The notes: generated from the letters alone by a model not told the origin. A stretch of DNA of 64,000 bases from Martinezella tropici (GCF_003287875.1 NZ_QMKK01000054.1:310001-374000); one strand, 5' to 3'. Counted from the stretch's first letter, positions 9,629 through 18,766 are shown. Numbers and translations are program-made.

Positions 9629-10567
9629 ATGTCCTATCTTGATAATGTCCGCGTCTTCGTTCGCGTGGTCGAACTCGGTACTCTCTCGGCAGCAGGCCGC
9701 GACCAGCGCGTCACGCCTGCGGTGGCGAGCAACCGCATCAAGGAACTCGAGCGTCACCTCGGCGTGCGCCTGTTCAACCGCACGACGCGTAAGCTCTCGC
9801 CGACCGAACATGGCCGTGTCTTCTATGAAAAGGCAGTGAAGATCATCGAGGCTGTCAATGAGGCGGAAGCGGCGATCGCCGATCTCTCGCGAAATCCGAA
9901 GGGTTCGCTAAGGATCACCGCGCCGCTCGGCATCGGCCGAAGGTTGATCGCCTCGGGCATTCCGGAGTTTCACGACAAATACCCGGATATCGAGGTGCGC
10001 GTGCGCCTGTCGGACCACAATGTCGATATCCTTGCCGAGGGCGTCGACGTCGCCTTCAAGCTTGGCGTCTTGGAGGATTCCAACCTGCGCATGCGCGGCA
10101 TCCTCAATTGCGAGCGGGTGCTGTGCGCGTCGCCCGCCTATCTGGCGCAGCGCGGCGTGCCGCCGACCGCGGATGCATTGATTGCCGACAAGCATGACTG
10201 TCTTTTGCTGCGCTATCCCGGCTCCAAGGAATATTACTGGATGCTTGTAACGGCGGAAGGCCCTCGGAAGTTCGAGGTCGCAGGCCCTTATGACAGCGAC
10301 GACGGCGACGTGCTGACCCAATGGGCACTGGAAGATCGCGGCATCATCAACAAGCCGTTGTTCGAGGTGAAGGCCTATCTAAGGGAGGGGCGACTGGTCG
10401 AAATCCTGAAGGAGAGCCCGCCGGCTCCGGTGCAGCTCGCCGCCATCTATCCGCACAAGCGTTTCCAGGATCCGAAGGTCCGCCTGATGATCGATTTCAT
10501 GGCAGAGCGCTGTCAGCGGTTGATCGGTAAGCTGCTGGAGGACGAGCCAGCCGCTGCGGTCTCGTGA
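9629..10567 (+). CDS. LysR-family transcriptional regulator, probable purine/urate regulator
   Basis: A 312-residue LysR regulator. The N-terminal winged helix-turn-helix spans roughly residues 1-60, with the recognition region near TPAVASNRIKELERHLGVRLF. A periplasmic-binding-like effector domain follows from about residue 90. The start is supported by GAAAGG eight bases before the ATG. It is divergent from puuD-guaD and flanked on the other side by xdh and uraH genes, so a urate, xanthine or hypoxanthine effector is plausible. The sequence does not show the ligand. It could equally control only the divergent pair. Confidence 0.9.
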   Translation: MSYLDNVRVFVRVVELGTLSAAGRDQRVTPAVASNRIKELERHLGVRLFNRTTRKLSPTEHGRVFYEKAVKIIEAVNEAEAAIADLSRNPKGSLRITAPLGIGRRLIASGIPEFHDKYPDIEVRVRLSDHNVDILAEGVDVAFKLGVLEDSNLRMRGILNCERVLCASPAYLAQRGVPPTADALIADKHDCLLLRYPGSKEYYWMLVTAEGPRKFEVAGPYDSDDGDVLTQWALEDRGIINKPLFEVKAYLREGRLVEILKESPPAPVQLAAIYPHKRFQDPKVRLMIDFMAERCQRLIGKLLEDEPAAAVS

Positions 10568-10616
10568 TCCGAAGGCGACAGATTGATCTCCGCTTGAATC
10601 AAGCCAGCGAAAGCAT

Positions 10617-10638
10617 ATATGACTATCAGTGGTCATAT
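10617..10638. promoter_or_regulatory. Inverted repeat upstream of phd-vapC, probable antitoxin operator
   Basis: A perfect seven-base inverted repeat (ATATGAC, eight-base spacer, GTCATAT) ends 11 bases before the antitoxin start. Phd-type antitoxins usually bind such palindromes to repress their own operon; binding here is inferred. Confidence 0.55.
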
Positions 10639-10649
10639 GGAGAACGGCT

Positions 10650-10901
10650 ATGAAGGAAATCCAGCTCAAGGATGCGAAGGCGACGCTTTCCGCCGTGGTC
10701 GATCAAGCCGTGGCCGGTGAGCCGACCGTTATTACCCGCCATGGCCGGAAGGAAGCGGTGCTGGTTTCCTTCGAGGAATGGCAACGCGTCTCCAGAGTAC
10801 CTGATTTCGCCGATCTGCTTCTCGCCTTTCCCGGCGAGCCCGCCGATATTCCAGAGCGATCGCGAAAACCCGCGCGTTCATTGCGTGGAAACGGCTTCTG
10901 A
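10650..10901 (+). CDS. Phd/YefM-type antitoxin
   Basis: An 83-residue type II antitoxin. Its N-terminal half (KEIQLKDAKATLSAVVDQAV, then RHGRKEAVLVSFEEW) is the Phd/YefM fold that binds DNA. The tail, with FADLLLAFPGEP, is the flexible part expected to wrap the toxin. The ATG at 10650 has GGAG eight bases upstream and fits better than the in-frame start at 10629. The stop lies two bases before the TTG start of the PIN-domain toxin. Upstream is a perfect palindrome at 10617-10638. Confidence 0.88.
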   Translation: MKEIQLKDAKATLSAVVDQAVAGEPTVITRHGRKEAVLVSFEEWQRVSRVPDFADLLLAFPGEPADIPERSRKPARSLRGNGF

Positions 10902-10903
10902 TC

Positions 10904-11344
10904 TTGTATCTTCTGGATACCAATATCGTATCGGCCGATGCGCCGACCAAGCGCCAAGTCGGCGTTGAGGCATTCGCGGCCTGGCTGCGCGCGAATAGTG
11001 ACCGGCTTTATCTTTCCGCGATCACCATCGCCGAGATCGAGGCAGGCATCGCCCGCATGGTTAGGATTGGGGCGAGGACTAAGGCGAAGCACTTGCGCCG
11101 CTGGCTCGCTGCGGTGGAACATTTCTATGCCGGCCGTATCCTGCCCTTCGGAGTTGAGGAGGCGCGGCATGCTGGCCTGATGCTTGACAGGGCGCGTGCT
11201 CACGACCCCGGCTTCGAGGACATTGCCATCGCCGCGACTGCTGCCGCTCATGGTTTCACCGTTTTGACGGCCAATGAGCGGCATTTCGCGCCGCTTGGCG
11301 TGCCGCTCGCCAATCCCTTCAAGCAGTTGCCTGTTATCCGATAA
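10904..11344 (+). CDS. vapC: VapC-type PIN-domain toxin ribonuclease
   Basis: A 146-residue PIN-domain protein, the toxin partner of the upstream Phd-like antitoxin; VapC proteins cut RNA, often initiator tRNA. It starts at TTG, just after the antitoxin stop. The first catalytic acid is in LLDTN (D5), the second in AEIEAG, the third in EDIAIAATAAAHG. The last conserved position reads TANERHF where many VapC proteins have an aspartate, so activity is likely but not certain. Its 3' end overlaps the convergent xdhC gene by 11 bases. A toxin-antitoxin pair wedged into a metabolic locus suggests a late insertion, though base composition does not obviously differ. Confidence 0.9.
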   Translation: MYLLDTNIVSADAPTKRQVGVEAFAAWLRANSDRLYLSAITIAEIEAGIARMVRIGARTKAKHLRRWLAAVEHFYAGRILPFGVEEARHAGLMLDRARAHDPGFEDIAIAATAAAHGFTVLTANERHFAPLGVPLANPFKQLPVIR

Positions 11345-12185
11345 CAGGTTTTGTCGCGGCCAGCTGTGCTGCAGCCGTCCAGCTCAGCGCCGCCGTCATG
11401 ATCTCGGCGGCGGCAAGCGTGGCGATGACCGTGGGACGCTTGTCCTTTACTGCTGTTCCGCCGATTGGGCAGACGAGGCGATCGAAAAGCTCGGCCTGAC
11501 CGCTTTCGCGCCACAGCCAGTTGCGGAAGGTGGCGCGCTTCGTCTTGGAACCAATCATGCCGACATAGGCGGCATCCGAGCGCTTGAGCGCCTCGGCGGC
11601 AATCAGGAAGTCGAGTGCGTGATCATGGGTGAGAATGACGAAGCTGCTGCCGGCCGGCGCATCGCGTACGACGGCCTCAGGCATGGCCGTGAGACAGGTC
11701 TCAACGCCCGGCACGGTGCTGGCGACGAGTTCTTCTTCTCGCGTATCGACAAGCACCACGCGTAACGGCGCCAGCGAAAGCGCCATGGCGAGGGCATCGC
11801 CGACATGACCGGCGCCGAAAACATAGACATGTGGGCGTGCGGCCATCTCGCGATCACTCCGAGCTATGAGATCATTCGCAAGCCTGGGGCTGACGACGGT
11901 GAAGGCGAGGCCCACCCGGCCGCCGCAGCATTGGCCGATCTCCGGACCGAGCGGTACGTTCATCGGCTCCGCCGCAAGGCCGGAGCGCAGTGCCCGTCGT
12001 GCCTGGTCGATCGCCATATATTCCAGTGTCCCGCCGCCGATCGTCGCAAAGATTGCCCGTTCCGACACCAGCATCCAGGCATCCGCATCGCGTGGTGCCG
12101 AACCTGCGACACCGATGACCTCGACGAGGATCGATGCCGGTTCGCGGCGCAGGAAATCCCGGATATCTTCACGGGCGGCAGACAT
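11334..12185 (-). CDS. xdhC: Xanthine dehydrogenase accessory protein XdhC
   Basis: Binds molybdenum cofactor, promotes its sulfuration and hands it to apo-xanthine dehydrogenase. The 283-residue protein has the N-terminal XdhC/CoxI part, with TIGGGTLEY and the QCCGG motif in GPEIGQCCGGRVG. A Rossmann-like C-terminal half follows, with VYVFGAGHVGDALA and ILTHDHALDF. It is the last gene of the uraH-xdhA-xdhB-xdhC unit and starts four bases after the xdhB stop. Its 3' end runs into vapC on the other strand. Confidence 0.95.
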   Translation of the reverse strand: MSAAREDIRDFLRREPASILVEVIGVAGSAPRDADAWMLVSERAIFATIGGGTLEYMAIDQARRALRSGLAAEPMNVPLGPEIGQCCGGRVGLAFTVVSPRLANDLIARSDREMAARPHVYVFGAGHVGDALAMALSLAPLRVVLVDTREEELVASTVPGVETCLTAMPEAVVRDAPAGSSFVILTHDHALDFLIAAEALKRSDAAYVGMIGSKTKRATFRNWLWRESGQAELFDRLVCPIGGTAVKDKRPTVIATLAAAEIMTAALSWTAAAQLAATKPVIG

Positions 12186-12189
12186 GATC

Positions 12190-14544
12190 TTACTCCTTCT
12201 TCGCCGCCTTGAGACGCTCGATCGCCATCAGCACCCGTTCGGGTGTCGCCGGCGCGTCGAGACGCGGGCAGATCTTGTGGTCGGCGACGCTCGCCACGGC
12301 ATCCGAAAGGGCATGCAGGACGGAAAGGCCGAGTGGCAGCGGCGGCTCGCCGACCGCCTTGGACCGATGAATCGTCGGCTCATAGGCCTCCGACCAATCG
12401 GCCAGAGCCACATTGAAAATCTTTGGCCGGTCGGATGCAAGCGGGATCTTGTAAGTCGAGGGCGCGTGCGTTCGAAGCCGCCCCTTGCCGTCCCACCAGA
12501 GCTCCTCCGTCGTCAGCCATCCCATGCCCTGGATAAAGCCGCCCTCGACCTGCCCGATATCGATCGCCTTGTTCAGCGAGCGGCCGGTATCGTGCAGGAT
12601 ATCGGTGCGTTCAACGACATATTCTCCGGTCAGCGTATCGATCGACACCTCCGAGCAGGCAGCGCCATAAGCATAGTAGTAGAAGGCATGGCCGCGGCCC
12701 GCCTTGCGGTCCCAATGGATCTTCGGCGTCTTGTAGAAGCCGGCGGCCGAAAGCTGGACGCGAGCCATATAGGCCTTCTTGATAAGATCGCTGAAGGACA
12801 TCTCGATATCGCCGATCCGCACGCGGTTGGGCAGAAACATCACCTGCTCGCGCGGAACTTGATGGCTTTCGGCGGCAAAGGCGATCAGCCGGTCCTTGAT
12901 CTGGCGCGCGGCATTCTGCGCCGCCATGCCGTTGAGATCGGCGCCGGAAGAAGCTGCAGTCGGCGAGGTGTTCGGCACCTTGGCCGTCGTCGTTGCGGTG
13001 ATCTTCACCCGGTCGAGATCGATCTGGAACTCTTCCGCCACGACCTGCGCCACTTTCAGATGCAGGCCTTGCCCCATCTCGGTGCCGCCGTGGTTCATGT
13101 GCACGGAGCCGTCGCTATAGACGTGCACCAGCGCGCCGGCCTGGTTCGATTCCGTCTTGGTGAAGGAAATGCCGAATTTGACCGGCGTCAGCGCGATGCC
13201 GCGCTTGACGATGCGGCTCTTCGCGTTGAACTCGGCGATCGCCTTGCGGCGTCCGGCATAATCGGCGCTTTCCTCCAGTTCGGCAACAATGCGCTGGATG
13301 ATGCAGTCTTCGACGGTCTGGTGATAGGGGGTGAGGTTACGTTCGCCATCGACACCCATCGCGTCGTAAAAATTCAGCTTGCGGATGTCGAGCGGATCCT
13401 TGCCGACGGCGAAGGCCACCTCGTCGATAACGCGTTCGGCACCGACCATCCCCTGCGGACCGCCGAAGCCGCGGAAGGCCGTGTTGGAGACGGTGTTAGT
13501 ATAGAGCGGCGCCGACTTCGCGTGAACATGCGGGAAGAAGTAGGCATTGTCGCAATGGAACAGCGCGCGGTCGCCGACCGGACCTGAGAGATCGGCAGAG
13601 AAGCCGGCGCGAAGCGCGAAGGTGTAGTCCACGGCAAGGATACGCCCCTCGTCGTCGAAGCCGACATCGTAGTCGATGGCAAAATCGTGCCGCTTGCCGG
13701 TCGCGATCATGTCTTCGTCGCGGTCGAGTCGGATTTTGACGGCGCGCTTCAGCTTCTTGGCGGCGATGGCCGAGATCGCAGCGCATTGGTTTGCCTGGGT
13801 TTCCTTGCCGCCGAAGCCGCCACCCATGCGGCGAACCTCAATCGTAACAGCATTGCTCGGGACGCCCAGCGCATGGGCGACCATATGCTGCGTCTCGCTC
13901 GGGCCCTGGGTGGAGCAGTAGACGACAACCTCGTCATCCTCGCCGGGCACGGCAAGCGAGACCTGGCCTTCGAGATAGAAATGATCCTGGCCGCCGAGCC
14001 GCATGCGGCCCGTCAAGCGCCGCGGCGTACTCTCAAGGGCGGCCGCCGCATCACCGCGTTCCAGCGTCAGCGGTGTAACCACCTGCCTATGGGTCGAGAC
14101 ATCGAGATCCCATATGTCGATATCGGCAGGCAATTCCTCGTACTCGATTTTTGCCAGCCGCGCAGCACGCCGCGCCTCATCGCGCGTTTCGGCGATCACG
14201 CAGAAGATCGGCTGACCATGAAACTCGACCTTGCCGGCGGCAAGCACGGGATCGTCATGCATATAGGAGGGCGAGATATCGTTGACGCCGGGCACATCCT
14301 GATGGGTGAGCACGGCAACGACGCCGGGGGCGGCGCGGACGGCGGAAAGATCGACGGATTTCAGGGTGCCGTGGGCAACGGTGGATAGGCCAAGACCGGC
14401 GTGAAGCGTACCGGTTGGTTCCGTTATGTCGTCGATATAAACGGCCGTACCTGAGACATGCTTATGGGCGGAGTCATGACGGGGGCTGGAATGGACGCCG
14501 CCGACGATGGTGTCGGCCTTGAGATCGGAAGCGTGTTTGTTCAT
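12190..14544 (-). CDS. xdhB: Xanthine dehydrogenase molybdopterin-binding subunit
   Basis: Large catalytic subunit of the bacterial two-subunit xanthine dehydrogenase, which oxidises hypoxanthine to xanthine and xanthine to urate at a molybdenum centre. The 784-residue protein starts in the usual way with a short lead into DSAHKHVSGTAVYIDD. It has the molybdopterin-contacting GGGFGGKETQ motif, MNHGGTEMGQGLHLK and GGFIQGMGWLTTEELW. The general-base glutamate is E733 in the GEPP motif. The start lies three bases after the xdhA stop. Aldehyde oxidase and nicotinate dehydrogenase are relatives, but the neighbours settle the substrate as purine. Confidence 0.96.
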   Translation of the reverse strand: MNKHASDLKADTIVGGVHSSPRHDSAHKHVSGTAVYIDDITEPTGTLHAGLGLSTVAHGTLKSVDLSAVRAAPGVVAVLTHQDVPGVNDISPSYMHDDPVLAAGKVEFHGQPIFCVIAETRDEARRAARLAKIEYEELPADIDIWDLDVSTHRQVVTPLTLERGDAAAALESTPRRLTGRMRLGGQDHFYLEGQVSLAVPGEDDEVVVYCSTQGPSETQHMVAHALGVPSNAVTIEVRRMGGGFGGKETQANQCAAISAIAAKKLKRAVKIRLDRDEDMIATGKRHDFAIDYDVGFDDEGRILAVDYTFALRAGFSADLSGPVGDRALFHCDNAYFFPHVHAKSAPLYTNTVSNTAFRGFGGPQGMVGAERVIDEVAFAVGKDPLDIRKLNFYDAMGVDGERNLTPYHQTVEDCIIQRIVAELEESADYAGRRKAIAEFNAKSRIVKRGIALTPVKFGISFTKTESNQAGALVHVYSDGSVHMNHGGTEMGQGLHLKVAQVVAEEFQIDLDRVKITATTTAKVPNTSPTAASSGADLNGMAAQNAARQIKDRLIAFAAESHQVPREQVMFLPNRVRIGDIEMSFSDLIKKAYMARVQLSAAGFYKTPKIHWDRKAGRGHAFYYYAYGAACSEVSIDTLTGEYVVERTDILHDTGRSLNKAIDIGQVEGGFIQGMGWLTTEELWWDGKGRLRTHAPSTYKIPLASDRPKIFNVALADWSEAYEPTIHRSKAVGEPPLPLGLSVLHALSDAVASVADHKICPRLDAPATPERVLMAIERLKAAKKE

Positions 14545-14547
14545 GGC

Positions 14548-16032
14548 TTATGCGGCCTCATATCTGGACACCTGGGCCGGTGCGGCGCTGGAGGTCGTTT
14601 CCAGGTAGAAACGCAAGAGAAGATTCTTTGCCGCCAGCGCACGATATTCCGCCGTGGCGCGCATATCGGTCAGCGGCGCATAATCCTCGGCATATTTCTC
14701 CATCGCCATCTCCACCGTCGTCTCGTTCCAGGACTGGCCGAGCAATGCCTTTTCAACGGCGAAGGCCCGTTTCGGCGTCGCGGCCATGCCGCCATAGGCA
14801 ATCCGGATTTCGGCAACCGTGCCATCTTCGCCAAGTGCCAGCCGGAAGGCGCCGAGCGTGGCGGTAATGTCCTCGTCCCGCCGCTTCGTCACCTTATAGA
14901 CCGCGAATTTCTCGTCCGCTGCCGGAACTGGAATATGCACGGCCTCGACGAATTCGCCCGGCTGGCGGTCCTGTTTGCCATAGGCGATGAAGAAGTCTTC
15001 GAGTGCGATGGTGCGCCGGACCGAGCCCTTGCGTAAGGTCAGCGACGCGTTGAGCGCAATCAACGCCGGCGGCGTATCGCCGATTGGGGAGCCGTTGGCT
15101 ATGTTGCCACCGATCGTGCCCATATTGCGTACCTGCTGGCCGCCGATGCGGGCGATCAGCGGACCGAGCGCCGGAATATGCTGGGAGAGCGTCGCAATCG
15201 CTTCGGAATAGGTGACGCCCGCACCGATCGAGATGATGCCGTCGTGCACGATGATCGATTTCAACTCCTGCAGCCCGGCAATAAAGATGACCGGCGTGAT
15301 GTCGCGCATGTGCTTGATGACCCAGAGGCCGACATCGGTCGAGCCGGCCACCACCGTTGCCGTCAGCGATGCTTCCAGAACCGAGGCGAAGTCATCAAGG
15401 TTCGCAGGCACGATAAGCCGATTACGACCCTCGCCGATTTCGACGCGGGCGCCATCGCGAAGGGCTTGCAGGCGCGTGATCATGGTTTCGCGTTCGATCA
15501 GCAGCGCGTCGTCTTTTGTCCCGCCATAATTGGAGATGGAGCGGGCAGCGCGCAGGATCGGCTCATAGCCGGTGCAGCGACAGAGATTGCCCTGGAGCGC
15601 CGTTTCGATCTGTTGATCCGTTGGGTTCGGCGTCTGCATCCAAAGCCCGTAGAGCGACATGACGAAGCCCGGTGTGCAGAAACCGCATTGCGAACCGTGA
15701 AAGTCGACCATCGCCTGCTGTACAGGATGCAGGTGCTCGCCGCTCGGGGCAAGATGCTCGACGGTGACCACATGACAGCCGTCGAGTGATCCAAGGAAGC
15801 GAATGCAGGCGTTGACGCCCTCATAGACGAGACCGCCTGCGGGCGTCAGCCGTCCCACAAGCACGGTGCAAGCGCCGCAGTCGCCCTCGGCGCAGCCTTC
15901 CTTGGTGCCCTTCAGCGAGCGGGAGAGGCGCAGCCAGTCGAGCAGCGTCTGGTCCGGCGCGACGTCGTTAAGGGCAATGTCCCGGCCGTTGAGAATGAAA
16001 TGAAGTTCGGAGCGGATTGTCGTCGATGTCAT
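14548..16032 (-). CDS. xdhA: Xanthine dehydrogenase small subunit with two 2Fe-2S clusters and FAD
   Basis: Electron-transfer subunit that carries electrons from the molybdenum centre to NAD. Of its 494 residues, the N-terminal 160 hold two iron-sulfur sites. The plant-ferredoxin-type cluster has C47, C52, C55 and C76. The second has C116, C119, C151 and C153 in the CGFC and CRCTGY motifs. The remainder is the FAD-binding domain of the CO dehydrogenase medium-chain type, with VVAGSTDVGLW and the GGNIANGSPIGD loop. It sits three bases after the uraH stop and just before xdhB, in the order expected for a co-translated enzyme. Confidence 0.96.
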   Translation of the reverse strand: MTSTTIRSELHFILNGRDIALNDVAPDQTLLDWLRLSRSLKGTKEGCAEGDCGACTVLVGRLTPAGGLVYEGVNACIRFLGSLDGCHVVTVEHLAPSGEHLHPVQQAMVDFHGSQCGFCTPGFVMSLYGLWMQTPNPTDQQIETALQGNLCRCTGYEPILRAARSISNYGGTKDDALLIERETMITRLQALRDGARVEIGEGRNRLIVPANLDDFASVLEASLTATVVAGSTDVGLWVIKHMRDITPVIFIAGLQELKSIIVHDGIISIGAGVTYSEAIATLSQHIPALGPLIARIGGQQVRNMGTIGGNIANGSPIGDTPPALIALNASLTLRKGSVRRTIALEDFFIAYGKQDRQPGEFVEAVHIPVPAADEKFAVYKVTKRRDEDITATLGAFRLALGEDGTVAEIRIAYGGMAATPKRAFAVEKALLGQSWNETTVEMAMEKYAEDYAPLTDMRATAEYRALAAKNLLLRFYLETTSSAAPAQVSRYEAA

Positions 16033-16035
16033 TGC

Positions 16036-16401
16036 TCAGCTCCCGCGGTAGGTGGAGTAGCCGTAGGGCGAGAGGAGGAGCGGCACGTGGTAATGCGCGC
16101 CTTCGTCTGCAAGACCGAAACGGATCGGAATGACATCCAGAAACATCGGGCCATCGCCAGAGCGGTCAAGATAATCGCCGGCATGAAAGCGCAGCTCGTA
16201 GGTACCGGCCTTCATGCTTTCGCCTGATAGCAACGGCGCATCGCAGCGGCCGTCAGCGTTGGTCTCGGCGGATTTGAGATGGTGATGCGCCTCGCCCTCG
16301 ATCCGGTAGAGATCGACGCGCAGGCCCTTTGCAGGCCTGCCGAGCGCGGTATCCAGCACGTGGGTCGTGAGCCGGCCGGCTCCTGGCGAATGAGGCTGCA
16401 T
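16036..16401 (-). CDS. uraH: 5-hydroxyisourate hydrolase (transthyretin-like)
   Basis: Hydrolyses 5-hydroxyisourate, the PuuD product, to OHCU. From the ATG at 16401, preceded by GGGAGAAAAC, it is 121 residues; an upstream start at 16434 lacks such a site. Diagnostic features are H14 in LTTHVLDT and the C-terminal YRGS tetrapeptide that marks hydrolases rather than transport transthyretins. It is the first gene of the uraH-xdhA-xdhB-xdhC unit and is divergent from the allantoinase fusion gene, so both directions of the pathway share one intergenic control region. Confidence 0.95.
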   Translation of the reverse strand: MQPHSPGAGRLTTHVLDTALGRPAKGLRVDLYRIEGEAHHHLKSAETNADGRCDAPLLSGESMKAGTYELRFHAGDYLDRSGDGPMFLDVIPIRFGLADEGAHYHVPLLLSPYGYSTYRGS

Positions 16402-16560
16402 GTTTTCTCCCGAACGTAGCGCTTCTGCCTTCACTATCCGCCAGGCTCATTCCCCTGAAAAGCAGCTGTAACGTTCGAGACTTTCAAAATTTCCAAGGGG
16501 AATAGCGCGCGCGATTTGCGGTTAGACATTTGCCATCGACGACATTTGGAGGAGTGTTTC
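16402..16560. promoter_or_regulatory. Divergent control region between uraH-xdh and puuE/uraD-allA
   Basis: A 159-base non-coding stretch must hold promoters for both purine-degradation units. The plus-strand gene has a clear AGGAGTG site just before its ATG at 16561. I see no strong regulator palindrome. Confidence 0.4.
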
Positions 16561-18006
16561 ATGCGATATTGCCGTGACATGCACGGATATGGCCGGACGC
16601 CGCCTGCGGCTCAATGGCCGGGCGAGGCGCGCATCGCCGTACAGTTCGTCCTGAATTACGAAGAGGGCGGCGAGAATTGCGTGCTGCATGGCGATGCGGC
16701 ATCCGAAGCCTTTTTGTCGGAAATCGTCGGCGCTGCTCCGTGGTCGGGCCAGCGCCACTGGAACATGGAATCGATCTATGAATATGGCGCCCGCGCCGGC
16801 TTCTGGCGTCTGCATCGGCTTTTCATCGAGAAACAACTGCCCGTCACCGTTTACGGCGTTGCAACCGCGCTAAGGCGCTCGCCAGCGCAGGTCGCCGCCA
16901 TGCAGGAGGCCAGCTGGGAAATCGCATCGCATGGCTTCAAGTGGGTCGAACACAAGGATATGGGGCCTGAAGAGGAGCGAGCGGCGATCGCCGAGGCAAT
17001 CCGTCTGCATACGCTCGTTACCGGCGAGCGGCCGCGCGGCTGGTATACCGGCCGCTGTTCGGTCAACACTGTCGATCTGGTGACGGAAGCGGGCGGTTTC
17101 GATTACATCTCCGACACTTATGCCGACGACCTTCCCTATTGGCATGAGCATGGCGGCCGCCACCAACTTGTCATTCCCTATACGCTCGATGCCAACGACA
17201 TGCGCTTTGCGACGCCGCAGGGCTTCAACAGTGGCGATCAGTTCTTCACCTACCTGAAGGATTCCTTCGATGCGCTCTATGCCGAAGGTGCAGCCGGCCG
17301 CCCGAAGATGATGAGCGTCGGCCTGCATTGCCGGCTGATCGGACGTCCGGGGCGCATCATGGCGCTCGCCCGCTTCATCGACTACATCCAGAGCCATGAA
17401 AAGGTCTGGATCGCCCGCCGCGTCGATATCGCCGAGCATTGGACGAAGACGTATCCGCCAAGGCCGATCTCGGAGCGGGCCTCGCAAATGCCGGAGGGTG
17501 CCTTTGTCGAGCGGTTCGGTGGCGTCTTCGAACATTCGCCCTGGATCGCCCATCGCGCCTTCGCAGACGAGCTTTCGCCGGCAAACGATACGGCGATTGG
17601 CCTCCATGCCGCGCTCGCCTTTCAATTCCGGGCGGCAAGCCAGGAAGAACGGCTCGGCGTACTCGTCGCCCACCCGGATCTTGCCGGCAAACTGGCGCAG
17701 GCGAAGCGTCTGACGACGAACTCCACGGAAGAGCAGGCATCCGCCGGGCTCGACGCGCTAACGGACCACGAGCGGGCGCGTTTCACCGATCTCAACGACC
17801 GCTATGTCGCCAAGTTCGGCTTTCCATTCATCATCGCCGTGCGCGATCACACGAAATCCGGGATCCTCGCTGCATTCGAGACCCGGATCGAAAATGATCG
17901 CGACGCTGAATTTGCCACTGCCTGCCGGCAGGTGGAGCGCATCGCGTTCCTGCGGCTTGTCGCCATGCTTCCCGATGAAGAAGGGCTGGATCGGAGTGCC
18001 GCATGA
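16561..18006 (+). CDS. puuE: Fusion of PuuE-type allantoinase and OHCU decarboxylase
   Basis: A predicted bifunctional enzyme for two consecutive purine steps. Residues 1 to about 305 are a polysaccharide-deacetylase-fold allantoinase (PuuE), with SHGFKWVEH, GWYTGRCSVNT and GLHCRLIGRPGR. From about residue 315 to 481 is a complete UraD domain that decarboxylates OHCU to S-allantoin, with FEHSPWIAHRAF, the HPDLAGK active-site motif, the EQASAGL glutamate region and FGFPFIIAVR. The order is reversed relative to the pathway, since UraD makes the substrate of PuuE. A start at 16561 has AGGAGTG eight bases upstream; an earlier in-frame start at 16516 has none. It is followed 43 bases later by allA. 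Confidence 0.94.
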   Translation: MRYCRDMHGYGRTPPAAQWPGEARIAVQFVLNYEEGGENCVLHGDAASEAFLSEIVGAAPWSGQRHWNMESIYEYGARAGFWRLHRLFIEKQLPVTVYGVATALRRSPAQVAAMQEASWEIASHGFKWVEHKDMGPEEERAAIAEAIRLHTLVTGERPRGWYTGRCSVNTVDLVTEAGGFDYISDTYADDLPYWHEHGGRHQLVIPYTLDANDMRFATPQGFNSGDQFFTYLKDSFDALYAEGAAGRPKMMSVGLHCRLIGRPGRIMALARFIDYIQSHEKVWIARRVDIAEHWTKTYPPRPISERASQMPEGAFVERFGGVFEHSPWIAHRAFADELSPANDTAIGLHAALAFQFRAASQEERLGVLVAHPDLAGKLAQAKRLTTNSTEEQASAGLDALTDHERARFTDLNDRYVAKFGFPFIIAVRDHTKSGILAAFETRIENDRDAEFATACRQVERIAFLRLVAMLPDEEGLDRSAA

Positions 18007-18049
18007 GGTCGGCCATCGCACGTCAAGAGCACAAATGAGGAGAGCGTGA

Positions 18050-18535
18050 ATGAAAGTGATCGAGATTCAGCCGCTGACGCGTGTTGCCTTCTTCCCCTTC
18101 GGCGAAGTGATAGAGATGGAAGGTGCCTATAATTACCCCATCAATGCCGGCAAATGTGTGCGATATCATGATCTCGCAAAAGTCGAGACGACCGGCGAGA
18201 AAGCGCGCGCGATGATCAGCCTGCTGCGCGGCGAGCCTTACAGGCTGCCGCTTGAGCTGAAGATGGTGGAGCGGCATCCGCTTGGCAGCCAGGCCTTCAT
18301 ACCGCTGACCGACAATCCGTTTCTGGTTGTCGTCGCACAGGAAACCGCAAATGGGCCGGGAGAGCCTTTGGCTTTTCGCACAAAGCCCGGACAGGGTGTC
18401 AATATCGGCCGCAATGTCTGGCATGGCATCCTCACACCACTCGACGGCGTCTCGGATTTTGCCGTCGTGGATCGTGGCGGCGAGGGTGTCAATCTGGAAG
18501 AGCACTTCTTTGCCGAGCCATTCCTGATCCGCTAA
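18050..18535 (+). CDS. allA: Ureidoglycolate lyase
   Basis: Splits ureidoglycolate into glyoxylate and urea, the last carbon-yielding step of purine breakdown. The 161-residue product fits the AllA family in length. It carries FFPFGEVIEMEG near the N-terminus, the central PFLVVVAQ strand and the cupin-like NIGRNVWHGILTPL segment near residues 118-131. GAGGAG precedes the ATG by seven bases. It follows the allantoinase fusion gene on the same strand. Its glyoxylate product is the substrate of the bhc genes that start 4 kb downstream. Confidence 0.94.
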   Translation: MKVIEIQPLTRVAFFPFGEVIEMEGAYNYPINAGKCVRYHDLAKVETTGEKARAMISLLRGEPYRLPLELKMVERHPLGSQAFIPLTDNPFLVVVAQETANGPGEPLAFRTKPGQGVNIGRNVWHGILTPLDGVSDFAVVDRGGEGVNLEEHFFAEPFLIR

Positions 18536-18561
18536 TCAGCGGAGCGGTTTAAATGAAACAG

Positions 18562-18600
18562 AGGCGCCGCAATTCCGACGCCCCTTTCTCATTTGGATGC
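18562..18600 (+). terminator. Weak hairpin after allA
   Basis: An imperfect stem (GGCG pairing with CGCC around an AATT-containing loop) lies about 30 bases after the allA stop, followed by a pyrimidine-rich stretch. It is the only candidate terminator for the plus-strand unit. Confidence 0.35.
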
Positions 18601-18730
18601 CTCGCTTTTGGCCCTGCCTTTCACATACAGCATTCCGCCGACGTTTTTGGGAATTACTCATCCTTGAGATGCGCGGCATTTCGGACCTTAGAGTGTCCGC
18701 GTTGGTCAAGCCAAGGACTGCAAACAGATT

Positions 18731-18766
18731 GGGAGCCGGACCACCGCAATGGGTGATCCGGCTCCC
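18731..18766 (-). terminator. Strong hairpin downstream of the purine permease gene
   Basis: A perfect ten-base stem (GGGAGCCGGA pairing with TCCGGCTCCC), with further pairing inside the loop, lies 20 bases beyond the permease stop. On the minus strand it is followed by a weak T-containing run. It could stop transcription from both sides of this convergent junction. Confidence 0.6.

Noticed and set aside
11866..13587. A 573-codon plus-strand frame opposite xdhC and xdhB.
   Set aside because: It is antisense to well-conserved xanthine dehydrogenase genes and shows no domain.
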